DNA of 64,000 nt from JBAZMA01 sp041649995 (lineage in GTDB: Bacteria > Omnitrophota > Gorgyraeia > Velamenicoccales > Velamenicoccaceae). The notes below the pieces were generated by a model. It was not told the DNA's origin and ran no database searches. It worked only from the letters and a program-made list of their open reading frames with translations. Below, one piece after another: positions 43,443-51,047 of the stretch. A program made the translations under genes and the position numbers. The stretch lies in assembly GCA_041649995.1 (NCBI GenBank), contig JBAZMA010000010.1:21038-85037 (forward strand), read 5' to 3'. How positions within the stretch are numbered: position 1 is the first letter of the stretch; each line of letters begins with the position of its first letter.

Positions 43443-46262
43443 TCAGAACGCCTGATTAAGGCCCACCCAGACATGGGCCGCCTTTTTATCGCCGTCAAGG
43501 GGAAACGCGGTATCGATCCTTAAGGCGAAACGTTCCGCCGCGCCCGCGATATTGAAATAAAACCTCAGGCCGAAACCGACATCCTTTTGAAAGCCGGGCT
43601 CATTAAAATCATCATACCACGCAGAACCCGCGTCAAAGAAAACAACGCCCTGAACCTCATCCAAAGAGGCGACCCTGTAGGGAAACTCCACATCCAGACT
43701 GCGGGCGAGGGGAAACCGGTATTCGAGGCTGCCCAAAAGAACAGAGCTCCCCTGGACGCTTTTGTAATCGTATCCGCGCAATTCGGTGTCGGAACCCAGA
43801 TAAAACAGATATTTATCGTCCGGGTAGCCGTAGCCTCCTTTGAGCCTGAAGGCGACCTTGTGTCCATTTTTGATCTCCATATACTTATCCCACTCCAGGG
43901 AGGTGCGGGAAAAAGAATCGTCTCCGCCCAGGATGTGGCCTCCCACCTCCTGGGTCGCGTTTAATTTATAACCGTGGGACGGGTCGGGAAAGGCCCCGCC
44001 GTTGACCGCTTCGTATGTCGCTCCGACGATGGTTTCTTTTTTCTGGCGGTAATGCAGGCCGTCAGCCTCTTCCCTTGTGCCTAAAAATCCCGTCTTACCC
44101 CGCGCCTGGTTATGCAGCAAATAAAGCGTCACGTGGCTGTTGGTCTCAAAAAGGCTGTAGGCTAAGGCCAGTTCCCGGCGCAAATAGACCTTGTAGGACA
44201 AAAGGTCGTCTTCCTTTTCGGTAAGGGCGTTCTGATGCAGCAATTCAAATCCCCAGCTCACGTAACTTCCGAAAAGGTTGTTTTTCTCAAAGCCGAAAGA
44301 CGATTTAACGCTCTCGGAATGAAAATCATAATGAGAGGCGGCGAAAAGGATGTAATCCCCGGGCCTCTGAAAACTCGATTTGAGGCCGACGCCGTATTTG
44401 GAAAAACTCGGGCCCGTGATCCAGCTGTAAGCGTCGTTGGGAATAAACAGCGGAATATCGTAAAGCGGGTGATAGAACGGGACCAGCCTCGCGTTGACTT
44501 TTCTCGGCCAGGAATCATCCACCTTGTCGACATCCAGGAGCCGGGCGTCCTCATCCAGCCTGGCCGATTTCAGCGTCCTGCCTTCGGGGACCGGGACAAC
44601 CTGCTCTTCGGCTTTTCCATCCAGGGTGACGACGTCACGGGTGCCGTCCTTAAATTCCATGGCGACCTTCAAAGGCATAATGATATCGTTGCCGCGCTTG
44701 AGGACCAAATCCTTCCCCTTCCGCTCCAGGCTGTATTTTGTGCCGCCTTCCTTATAGAGCCACTGCCGGAAAAACCAGCCCAGGTCTTCGCCCGAAACCT
44801 CATTGGCCGTGCGCATAAAGTCCGCCAGGTCGGCGGTCTTAAACTCATGATCGCGGTAATACCGGCGCATCAATTCCTCAAACCTCTCCGGACCCAGATA
44901 ATCGGAAAGCATGGCGACGACCGAAGACCCTTTTCCATAAGCCACCGTAAAGATCAGGCTGGGCTCAAAGAAACTGGACACATCGCTGATGACGGGCTGA
45001 TCCAGGCCTTTTTTGGCAAAGTACCACCACCGGTAAGTCCGGGCGTCGTTAAAGGAAGGAATCGGAATGAAAACACGCACCCATTCCGGCGCGTCGATGA
45101 TCCTGGCGTTCGCCCCGTATTTATCGTTGATGTAACGCAGGATACCGTAAGAATTGATCCCTTCATCCAGCCACAGATGCCTGAATTCGTCGTTACCGAC
45201 CACGTTGTACCACCATTGGTGGCCCGTTTCATGCGAGACGAGAAAATCGAAATAACGGTCCAAAAATGACGGCATCTCATACAAGCGGCTGTCGACAAAA
45301 ATCATCCCGGCGTTCTGGCTTCCGCCGTATCCCAAGAAAACCGGGACGATGGAAAACTCCTTGTAAGGGTAAGGCCCGAACAGGCGCCCGTAAAATTTGA
45401 TGAGGTCGGCGGCAAAACCGGCGGCCTTAACAGCCTGCTCCCTGTCTTTGGGAAGATAGTAGGATTTGATCAGCACCTCTCCATGCCTGGCCTCGACCAC
45501 CCCATAATCCCTGCTGACGGCCACGCTCAACTCCCGTAAAGGCGCGCTCGAAGATGCCTGGACCCTGTCCCAGCCATCCGAAGACGGCGAGCGCGCGACC
45601 ACATCGCAGCCTGTGGCCACCACATACTCCCTGGGCACATCCAGGGAAAGCTGATAAACGGCCGCGTCGCTGACATAAGGCATGTGCAGGAGGTAATCAG
45701 GATGGTTGACCCATTGTTTATTCAGGTAAACGCTTAAGACAGGATACCAGCGGTTGAGGGCGAACGTCCCCTCGTGCCAGCCGTAACGCCCGTAGCGGTG
45801 AGGCACGCGCGCGGTAAAGGACAAAGACAGGGTGATGGATTCTCCGTGGCCAAGGGGCTGCTTGAGCGAAACCTTCAGGACGGTTTTGTCCTCGCCCTCG
45901 ATCTGGCAGGCAAGGGCCTGCGGCCCTGAAGCCGTTTCCTGTTGAACGCCCTTCAGGCTGAACGAGCCCTTGTCAACGCCTCCGGGGAAAGGATTGATCT
46001 TAAAATAGCTGCCGTATTTGTAGAGGGAAAGGATCTCTTTGCGGGAATAATCGTGATTGGGATAAACGCGCAGATAGATTTCCGGAAGGGATTCGCCCGT
46101 ATCGTTGGTAAAAGACAGTGTCTCCTCCGCCGTGATCGTCTTTGTTTCGGGGTCCAGCCGGCCCTTGAGGTCGTAGCGGATATCCTCAAAGGCAAAGACG
46201 CGGCCCTGCAAACACAGCAGCCACGCCCCGCACAAAAATAGGATTCCGGCGTTTCTCTTCAT
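43443..46262 (-). CDS. M1-family aminopeptidase fused to an outer-membrane beta-barrel
   Basis: The 939-residue exported protein has a signal peptide (residues 1-25). Its M1 metallopeptidase part (about 40-560) carries zinc motif SHETGHQWWYNVVGN and, 18 residues on, the Glu in WLDEGINSYG; YGGSQNAGMIF stands in place of the classical GAMEN. From about 600 to 939 the sequence is rich in alternating beta strands and ends with a D15/BamA-like tail (GFGLRFYF...VWVGLNQAF, terminal Phe). This implies a surface peptidase anchored by its own barrel, longer than ordinary M1 enzymes. Confidence 0.8.
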   Translation of the reverse strand: MKRNAGILFLCGAWLLCLQGRVFAFEDIRYDLKGRLDPETKTITAEETLSFTNDTGESLPEIYLRVYPNHDYSRKEILSLYKYGSYFKINPFPGGVDKGSFSLKGVQQETASGPQALACQIEGEDKTVLKVSLKQPLGHGESITLSLSFTARVPHRYGRYGWHEGTFALNRWYPVLSVYLNKQWVNHPDYLLHMPYVSDAAVYQLSLDVPREYVVATGCDVVARSPSSDGWDRVQASSSAPLRELSVAVSRDYGVVEARHGEVLIKSYYLPKDREQAVKAAGFAADLIKFYGRLFGPYPYKEFSIVPVFLGYGGSQNAGMIFVDSRLYEMPSFLDRYFDFLVSHETGHQWWYNVVGNDEFRHLWLDEGINSYGILRYINDKYGANARIIDAPEWVRVFIPIPSFNDARTYRWWYFAKKGLDQPVISDVSSFFEPSLIFTVAYGKGSSVVAMLSDYLGPERFEELMRRYYRDHEFKTADLADFMRTANEVSGEDLGWFFRQWLYKEGGTKYSLERKGKDLVLKRGNDIIMPLKVAMEFKDGTRDVVTLDGKAEEQVVPVPEGRTLKSARLDEDARLLDVDKVDDSWPRKVNARLVPFYHPLYDIPLFIPNDAYSWITGPSFSKYGVGLKSSFQRPGDYILFAASHYDFHSESVKSSFGFEKNNLFGSYVSWGFELLHQNALTEKEDDLLSYKVYLRRELALAYSLFETNSHVTLYLLHNQARGKTGFLGTREEADGLHYRQKKETIVGATYEAVNGGAFPDPSHGYKLNATQEVGGHILGGDDSFSRTSLEWDKYMEIKNGHKVAFRLKGGYGYPDDKYLFYLGSDTELRGYDYKSVQGSSVLLGSLEYRFPLARSLDVEFPYRVASLDEVQGVVFFDAGSAWYDDFNEPGFQKDVGFGLRFYFNIAGAAERFALRIDTAFPLDGDKKAAHVWVGLNQAF

Positions 46263-46927
46263 GAATTACCTTTCGAAACCGCCCGAAAACGGGGCGGATT
46301 GAGAGGACAAAGCTCGCATTTTTCCCGGGTTTTTCTGCAATAATCCTTGCCTAGCCGGACGATCAGGGCGTGATATTCATTATAGAGAGCGGCGTCGGGA
46401 GGCAAATGGGTCATGAACAGCTCCTGCAGGTCTTCGTAAAGGGCCTTTGCGGCAATGAAGCCGTGCCTGAGCGTCCAGCGCCTGGTGTAGGCGTCAACGA
46501 CAAAAACCGGACGACCGAACGCGTAAAGGAGAATGGAGTCCGCTGTTTCAGGGCCGATGCCGCTGACGGACAAAAGTGCCAGGCGAAGGTCCTCTGTCTT
46601 CAGCGCCGCCATGCGCTTGAGGCTTCCGCCGAAACTCTTCTGAAGGAAATCCAGAAAATTCTTCAGGCGGCTCGCCTTGATATTGTAATATCCCGCCGGC
46701 CGGATCAGGCGCTTGAGCTTGCGCGCTGGCAGGGAACGCATTTTTTTCAAAGACAGACAGCGGGCCGCTTTGAGGTTGGCAATGGCGCGCTCCACGTTCT
46801 GCCAGGACGTATTCTGCGTCAGGATGGCTCCCACCATCACTTCAAAAGGCGAATCCGCGGGCCACCAGTCCTGGGGCCCGAAACGGCCGTAGAGCCTCTG
46901 ATAGATCTCCTTCAGTCTTCTCTTCAT
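46259..46927 (-). CDS. HhH-GPD DNA glycosylase (endonuclease III-like)
   Basis: The 222-residue protein has GAILTQNTSWQNVERAI and the helix-hairpin-helix LLSVSGIGPETADSILLYAFGRPVFVVDAYTRR with the catalytic Asp. The lyase Lys of EndoIII (GxGRKTA) is replaced by Glu, which suggests a monofunctional glycosylase as in the MagIII group. The C-terminal cluster has Cys-x6-Cys-x2-Cys but no fourth Cys at +5. It overlaps the M1-barrel gene (4 nt) downstream and the PilZ gene upstream. It excises damaged bases in base-excision repair. Confidence 0.82.
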   Translation of the reverse strand: MKRRLKEIYQRLYGRFGPQDWWPADSPFEVMVGAILTQNTSWQNVERAIANLKAARCLSLKKMRSLPARKLKRLIRPAGYYNIKASRLKNFLDFLQKSFGGSLKRMAALKTEDLRLALLSVSGIGPETADSILLYAFGRPVFVVDAYTRRWTLRHGFIAAKALYEDLQELFMTHLPPDAALYNEYHALIVRLGKDYCRKTREKCELCPLNPPRFRAVSKGNS

Positions 46928-48852
46928 TCTTCCGGCAGGGCCAGGGGATTAAAACCGCGCATCGCGAAGATCGCGTAGGCGGTCGAAGCGACCGAACCCG
47001 TGCGATTGCCCTTGGGCGTCCGCCAGCCATGGCCCGTATCGGCAAATTCATGCGACGCGTAAGGAAGGCAGAATTCGCCCTGACCGACGGGCGAAGGGCT
47101 GGTGATGATCATCTTGCTGAGCTCGATGATATAATCATTGACCTGCCCCCTGTAAAAGACGGCTTTTTCTTCATCTCCCAGAGCCTGATGGTAGGCGGCC
47201 ATAAGATCCAAAGACAGGATCATCTGCGAAGTCCATTCGCCGGAAACCACGCCTCCCCGGCCGACATTTGAGGCTTTTGAAAAATCAAATCCCTTAACAC
47301 TCACCAGATATCCCTCCGGCCTCTTGAAATCCACCTTCACGCAGCAATGCTCCAGCGCGAATTCCAGGATGCTGTCGGGGTCCATCCCGATCTCCTTGAG
47401 TTTTTTCGGCCCGACCGCGGCGATGGACCAGGCGAAGGTATCGGTGGCAATGGTCGAATCGCCCTTGCCCCGCTTGACCAAAGGCCCGGCGATGCGGGAA
47501 TAAGCGTTAGCGTTGAGCCAGGCGAGCGTTTCCCGGGCGCGGCGGTCAGCCTCGGGGTTCCCCGTCGTCTCATAGAGCATCTGATAAAAAGCGTAGGCGT
47601 CCAGATTGTGTTCCGTGCTGTACCAGGTGACGGTTTTGGAACCCCTGAGCCCGCCCTCCTCGTCGCGCACGATATCGAGCCACCGGAATATCTCTTCGGC
47701 AATCGGCAGATAACGCTTGTCCCCATAACGATGGGTGTATTGAAGCACGGCCAGGCCCAGCCAGACGTTCGGCCCCGTGTGGGCGATGTATTCGGCCGCC
47801 GTCCCCGTGGACGCGTAGTAGGCGTTCAGATACGCCCCGTCATCGATCTTTTCGGCGCGCAAATAAAAATCAAGGACCTTGCGGCAGCGGGCCGCGTCGT
47901 CGAACAGGACAAAGGCGATGGCCGAAAGCGCCTGGTCATAGGTAAAGGCCCAATCCGCGATGTCGGCGTCCCCTTCAAAACTCGCCACAAGCCCTGTCGC
48001 GTTATTCTGATGCACAACCAGCCAGCGCAAAAACTTGTCCACGACCTTTCGCTCCATCTCCGCCGCCTGCTGCCGCCTTGCGGACGCGTCCGAGGCGACC
48101 TGGGCCTGCTGTGTCAAAAGGCCCGAAAGGTCGGTCTTGAGCTTCTCCTGGTATTTCTTGAAAAAATCCAGCGACCCTTCCAGCTGGGAGATCTTTTTCT
48201 TGTCTTCTCCCCGGGATAAAAGGAGCGCCCTCTCCAGGGTTTCGATCTTGCGGCTGGACTGTGAGACCAAAAACCGCATCTCTTCGGCCTTGAGTTCCAG
48301 CAAACTGCTTCCCTTTTCCAGGTTCCGCTGGCGCGTGAGGTTATCCGCCATGCCCCGGACCAGCTTTTCATTCTGATACCGCAGGCGCACGTTATAAAAC
48401 CCGGCGATCAAAAGCCCCAGGCTCAGGCACAGGGTAAAAACGATGGCGAACGCCTTGAATAATTTCCGCGCGTCCGCGAACCTGAGCATGCGGCGGTTTT
48501 CGGCGGCGTCGATCTCCTCGTAACCCACGCCGACCATATACTGATTGATCAGGCCTTCTTTGAGCGCCTTAAGCCAGAGGGGCCTGGCGCGCGCCAGGAC
48601 GGATTTTTCGCCGATGGGGATATTGATATTCAGGGCCAGGACCGAAGACGGGTCCGCCAGCAGGCTTAAATCCCTGCCGCCCAGCTGGGTGACGATGAGA
48701 CACAGGCCGCCTTCGCTGATATCCTGGGTGAACCCTTCGCGCCAATCCCCCAGGGGGATGCCCGCGGGGCCGAGAAAGCGGAACTCGACGGGAAAGATGT
48801 GGTCCAGACGCTTGTAACGGCGCTTTTCTTCCGGTCGCGGCTGCCGGCTCAT
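46924..48852 (-). CDS. PilZ domain protein with coiled coil and glycosidase-like alpha/alpha domain
   Basis: The 642-residue protein runs PilZ-like domain (about 8-125, RRYKRLDHIFPVEFRF, ISEGGLCL), membrane segment (about 137-160), coiled coil (about 170-270), then a large helical domain (about 285-640). The last has paired-helix repeats and aromatic motifs such as GPNVWLGLAVLQY, STEHNLDAYAFYQ and GEWTSQMILSLDLM, like six-hairpin glycosidases or heparinase-type toroids. The start at 48852 is set by GGAGAG and an ATGA overlap with the M48 gene. It may couple c-di-GMP to a cell-surface carbohydrate process. Confidence 0.65.
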   Translation of the reverse strand: MSRQPRPEEKRRYKRLDHIFPVEFRFLGPAGIPLGDWREGFTQDISEGGLCLIVTQLGGRDLSLLADPSSVLALNINIPIGEKSVLARARPLWLKALKEGLINQYMVGVGYEEIDAAENRRMLRFADARKLFKAFAIVFTLCLSLGLLIAGFYNVRLRYQNEKLVRGMADNLTRQRNLEKGSSLLELKAEEMRFLVSQSSRKIETLERALLLSRGEDKKKISQLEGSLDFFKKYQEKLKTDLSGLLTQQAQVASDASARRQQAAEMERKVVDKFLRWLVVHQNNATGLVASFEGDADIADWAFTYDQALSAIAFVLFDDAARCRKVLDFYLRAEKIDDGAYLNAYYASTGTAAEYIAHTGPNVWLGLAVLQYTHRYGDKRYLPIAEEIFRWLDIVRDEEGGLRGSKTVTWYSTEHNLDAYAFYQMLYETTGNPEADRRARETLAWLNANAYSRIAGPLVKRGKGDSTIATDTFAWSIAAVGPKKLKEIGMDPDSILEFALEHCCVKVDFKRPEGYLVSVKGFDFSKASNVGRGGVVSGEWTSQMILSLDLMAAYHQALGDEEKAVFYRGQVNDYIIELSKMIITSPSPVGQGEFCLPYASHEFADTGHGWRTPKGNRTGSVASTAYAIFAMRGFNPLALPEE

Positions 48853-49982
48853 ATGTTCTCTCCGGCGTGGATAAAGCGGCGCGCCATGGCGATGCGTTTG
48901 CCGATAGGAGGATGGTCGTAGAAAAAGAATTCGACCCATCGCGGCGGCTGGAAATCAGCGAGGTTCCTTTCCCCCAGCCTTCGCATCATGGAAATAAAAG
49001 CGTCCGGGGAAGCCGTCGCTTCGAGGGCAAACGCGTCGGCGCGCCTCTCCAGCCTTCTGGAAAATCCGTTCTGCAAAGGCAGCAGGAGCAGGCCCGCCCC
49101 GAAAAGGATCAAGAGCAAAAGCGGCAGCGCGGCCACGTCGCTGGCAGCCGCGAAACCGAAAACCGGCAGGAACGCGCTGAAGATCAGATGCGCCGCCGCG
49201 AAAGAAAAAAGCGCGGACGCCAGGCTCGTGAAAACAAGCTTGGCCGTATCGTGCCGCAGGTAGTGCCCCAATTCATGCGCCAGGACGGCCTCGATTTCCG
49301 CCGGCGCGAAATTCTCCAGAAGGGTGTCCGCCAAAAAGATCTGCTTGGTGGAACCGAGCCCGGAAACCATGGCATTGGCCTTCACCGTTTTTTTGGAAAA
49401 ATCCAGGACCATAATCTCCTTGAGGCGGACGCGGAAGCGGCCAAAAAGGGTAAAAAGCCTTTGCCTGAGGTCCCCCTCTTCCAAAGGTTTGACCTTGAAA
49501 AAAAGGGGCAGCACAAGCCTGGGGAATATCCGCGCCATGACAATACTCAAGAAAAACCAGAAAAAAGCCGCCCAGAGCCACCAGAAGGAAGGAAACTGGG
49601 ACAGGAAAAAATAAACCCCTTCGATGGAAATCAGGGACACGACAAAAGCCAGGAGGCCCGATTTCAGGACATCGCCCGACCACGCCCTCCAACTCTGCCG
49701 GCTCAGACCAAAGCGCCTTTCCAGAAAAAATTCTTCAAAAATATCCAGGGGCAGGCTGAAGAAAAAACTCACAACGGCAAAACAGGCGAAATACAGGGCG
49801 ACTAAAAAAAAGAAATTCTCCTGATACCCCAAAAGCCAGACCTTCAAGGAATGGGACGCGCCGGTCAACAGCCAGGCCAAAAGGAACAGAACGGTCAAAC
49901 CCATGCGGACAAGAAACAGCCGCCTTTTGGCCGCCTGATATTGCCTGGCTTTTTCCGACGTCACTTCGTTATTTAGAGGCAT
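48849..49982 (-). CDS. M48-family membrane metalloprotease (Ste24/HtpX type)
   Basis: The 377-residue integral membrane protein has zinc motif VLAHELGHYLRHD. The third ligand Glu lies in the downstream RRLERRADAFAL helix, which is typical of CAAX prenyl protease-like M48A enzymes. N-terminal membrane segments surround the PRLVLPLFFKVKPLEEGDL stretch. GLGSTKQIFLADTLLENFAPAEIEAV precedes the active site. It probably degrades misfolded membrane proteins. It overlaps both neighbours by a few nt. Confidence 0.88.
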   Translation of the reverse strand: MPLNNEVTSEKARQYQAAKRRLFLVRMGLTVLFLLAWLLTGASHSLKVWLLGYQENFFFLVALYFACFAVVSFFFSLPLDIFEEFFLERRFGLSRQSWRAWSGDVLKSGLLAFVVSLISIEGVYFFLSQFPSFWWLWAAFFWFFLSIVMARIFPRLVLPLFFKVKPLEEGDLRQRLFTLFGRFRVRLKEIMVLDFSKKTVKANAMVSGLGSTKQIFLADTLLENFAPAEIEAVLAHELGHYLRHDTAKLVFTSLASALFSFAAAHLIFSAFLPVFGFAAASDVAALPLLLLILFGAGLLLLPLQNGFSRRLERRADAFALEATASPDAFISMMRRLGERNLADFQPPRWVEFFFYDHPPIGKRIAMARRFIHAGENI

Positions 49983-50383
49983 TTTTGATCTTCAGCGGGC
50001 ACAGCGGGCTGTTTCATTCTCAGAAGCAGCTCTTGGAACCGGTCGTCTTTGCGGAGGTTGGAAAGGTCGGGATCCTTGCACATAAATCCGATATCGTCAT
50101 AACCAAGGCTGATGGCCCTTTCGATGGCTCGAAAGGAACTGACAAGGTCTCCCAGCAAAGAATGGCTGCAGGCCAGATTGTAATGGACAATAGGATTGTC
50201 CGGCCGCAGGCGCGCGAGTCTTTTGTCAATTCTTAAACCCTTCTTATAAAGGCCTTTTTTCGTATAGATCTCTCCCAACGCGATAAGAGCATCGAAATAT
50301 CCGGGGTTCTCCCGCAGGATCGCTTCAAAAAAAACCATCTGAAAATCCAGATCTTCGGCGGGCGGATTTTTTGGTGCTGCCAT
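49973..50383 (-). CDS. TPR-repeat protein
   Basis: The 136-residue soluble protein has two to three tetratricopeptide units (YFDALIALGEIYTKKGLYKKGL, NPIVHYNLACSHSLLGDLVSSFRAI) and a final YDDIGFMCKDPDLSNLRKDDRFQELL segment, common in bacterial TPR proteins. AAGGAG at 8 nt before the ATG is a strong ribosome site. It probably serves as an adaptor. Its leader is the 117-bp tandem array. Confidence 0.8.
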   Translation of the reverse strand: MAAPKNPPAEDLDFQMVFFEAILRENPGYFDALIALGEIYTKKGLYKKGLRIDKRLARLRPDNPIVHYNLACSHSLLGDLVSSFRAIERAISLGYDDIGFMCKDPDLSNLRKDDRFQELLLRMKQPAVPAEDQKCL

Positions 50384-50400
50384 TCTTGAGCTCCTTAATG

Positions 50401-51047
50401 TTATATTTCAGCGAAACCCCGAGAGTGAAAACGAACGGGGTAACAATTTCCTTGCTGTGGTTATATTTCAGCGCCCGCCCAACTTGAAAGAGTTGAGGGC
50501 TGGCGCCCGTCTCGCCCCGTTTCGGGCGGAAAACCCCAAGAGTGAAAACGAACGGGGTAACAATTTCCTTGCTGTGGTTATATTTCAGCGCCCGCCCAAC
50601 TTGAAAGAGTTGAGGGCTGGCGCCCGTCTCGCCCAGTTTCGGGCGGAAAACCCCGAGAGTGAAAACGAACGGGGTAACAATTTCCCTGCTGTGGTTATAT
50701 TTCAGCGCCCGCCCAACTTGAAAGAGTTGGCGAGGTCTCGCCCAGTTTCGCCCCGTTTCGGGGGAAAACCCCGAGAGTGAAAACGAACGGGGTAACAATT
50801 TCCCTGCTGTGGTTATATTTCAGCGCCCGCCCAACTTGAAAGAGTTGGCGAGGTCTCGCCCAGTTTCGCCCCGTTTCGGGGGAAAACCCCGAGAGTGAAA
50901 ACGAACGGGGTAACAATTTCCCTGCTGTGGTTATATTTCAGCGCCCGCCCAACTTGAAAGAGTTGAGGGCTGGCGCCCGTCTCGCCCAGTTTCGCCCCGT
51001 TTCGGGGGAAAACCCCGAGAGTGAAAACGAACGGGGTAACAATTTCC
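50401..51047. repeat. 117-118-bp tandem array, five full units and one partial
   Basis: Unit starts (TTATATTTCAGCG) fall at 50401 (partial, 60 bp), 50461, 50578, 50695, 50813 and 50931. The array ends flush with the stop of the DUF3857 gene. Units share CGAGAGTGAAAACGAACGGGGTAACAATTTCC and GCCCGCCCAACTTGAAAGAGTTG. Between them two variants alternate (GAGGGCTGGCGCCCGTC or GCGAGGTC). Because 117 is divisible by three, frames stay open on both strands across units. Confidence 0.9.

Noticed and set aside
50325..50798. 157-residue frame with a 39-residue repeat across the tandem array (minus), and a 107-residue plus-strand counterpart
   Set aside because: Both strands are open because the unit is a multiple of three. 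The frame overlaps the start of the TPR gene and lacks an independent ribosome site, so it is read as a by-product of the DNA repeat.
50401..51047. CRISPR array
   Set aside because: Units are 117-118 bp and nearly identical throughout, with no short repeat separated by unique spacers and no cas genes.
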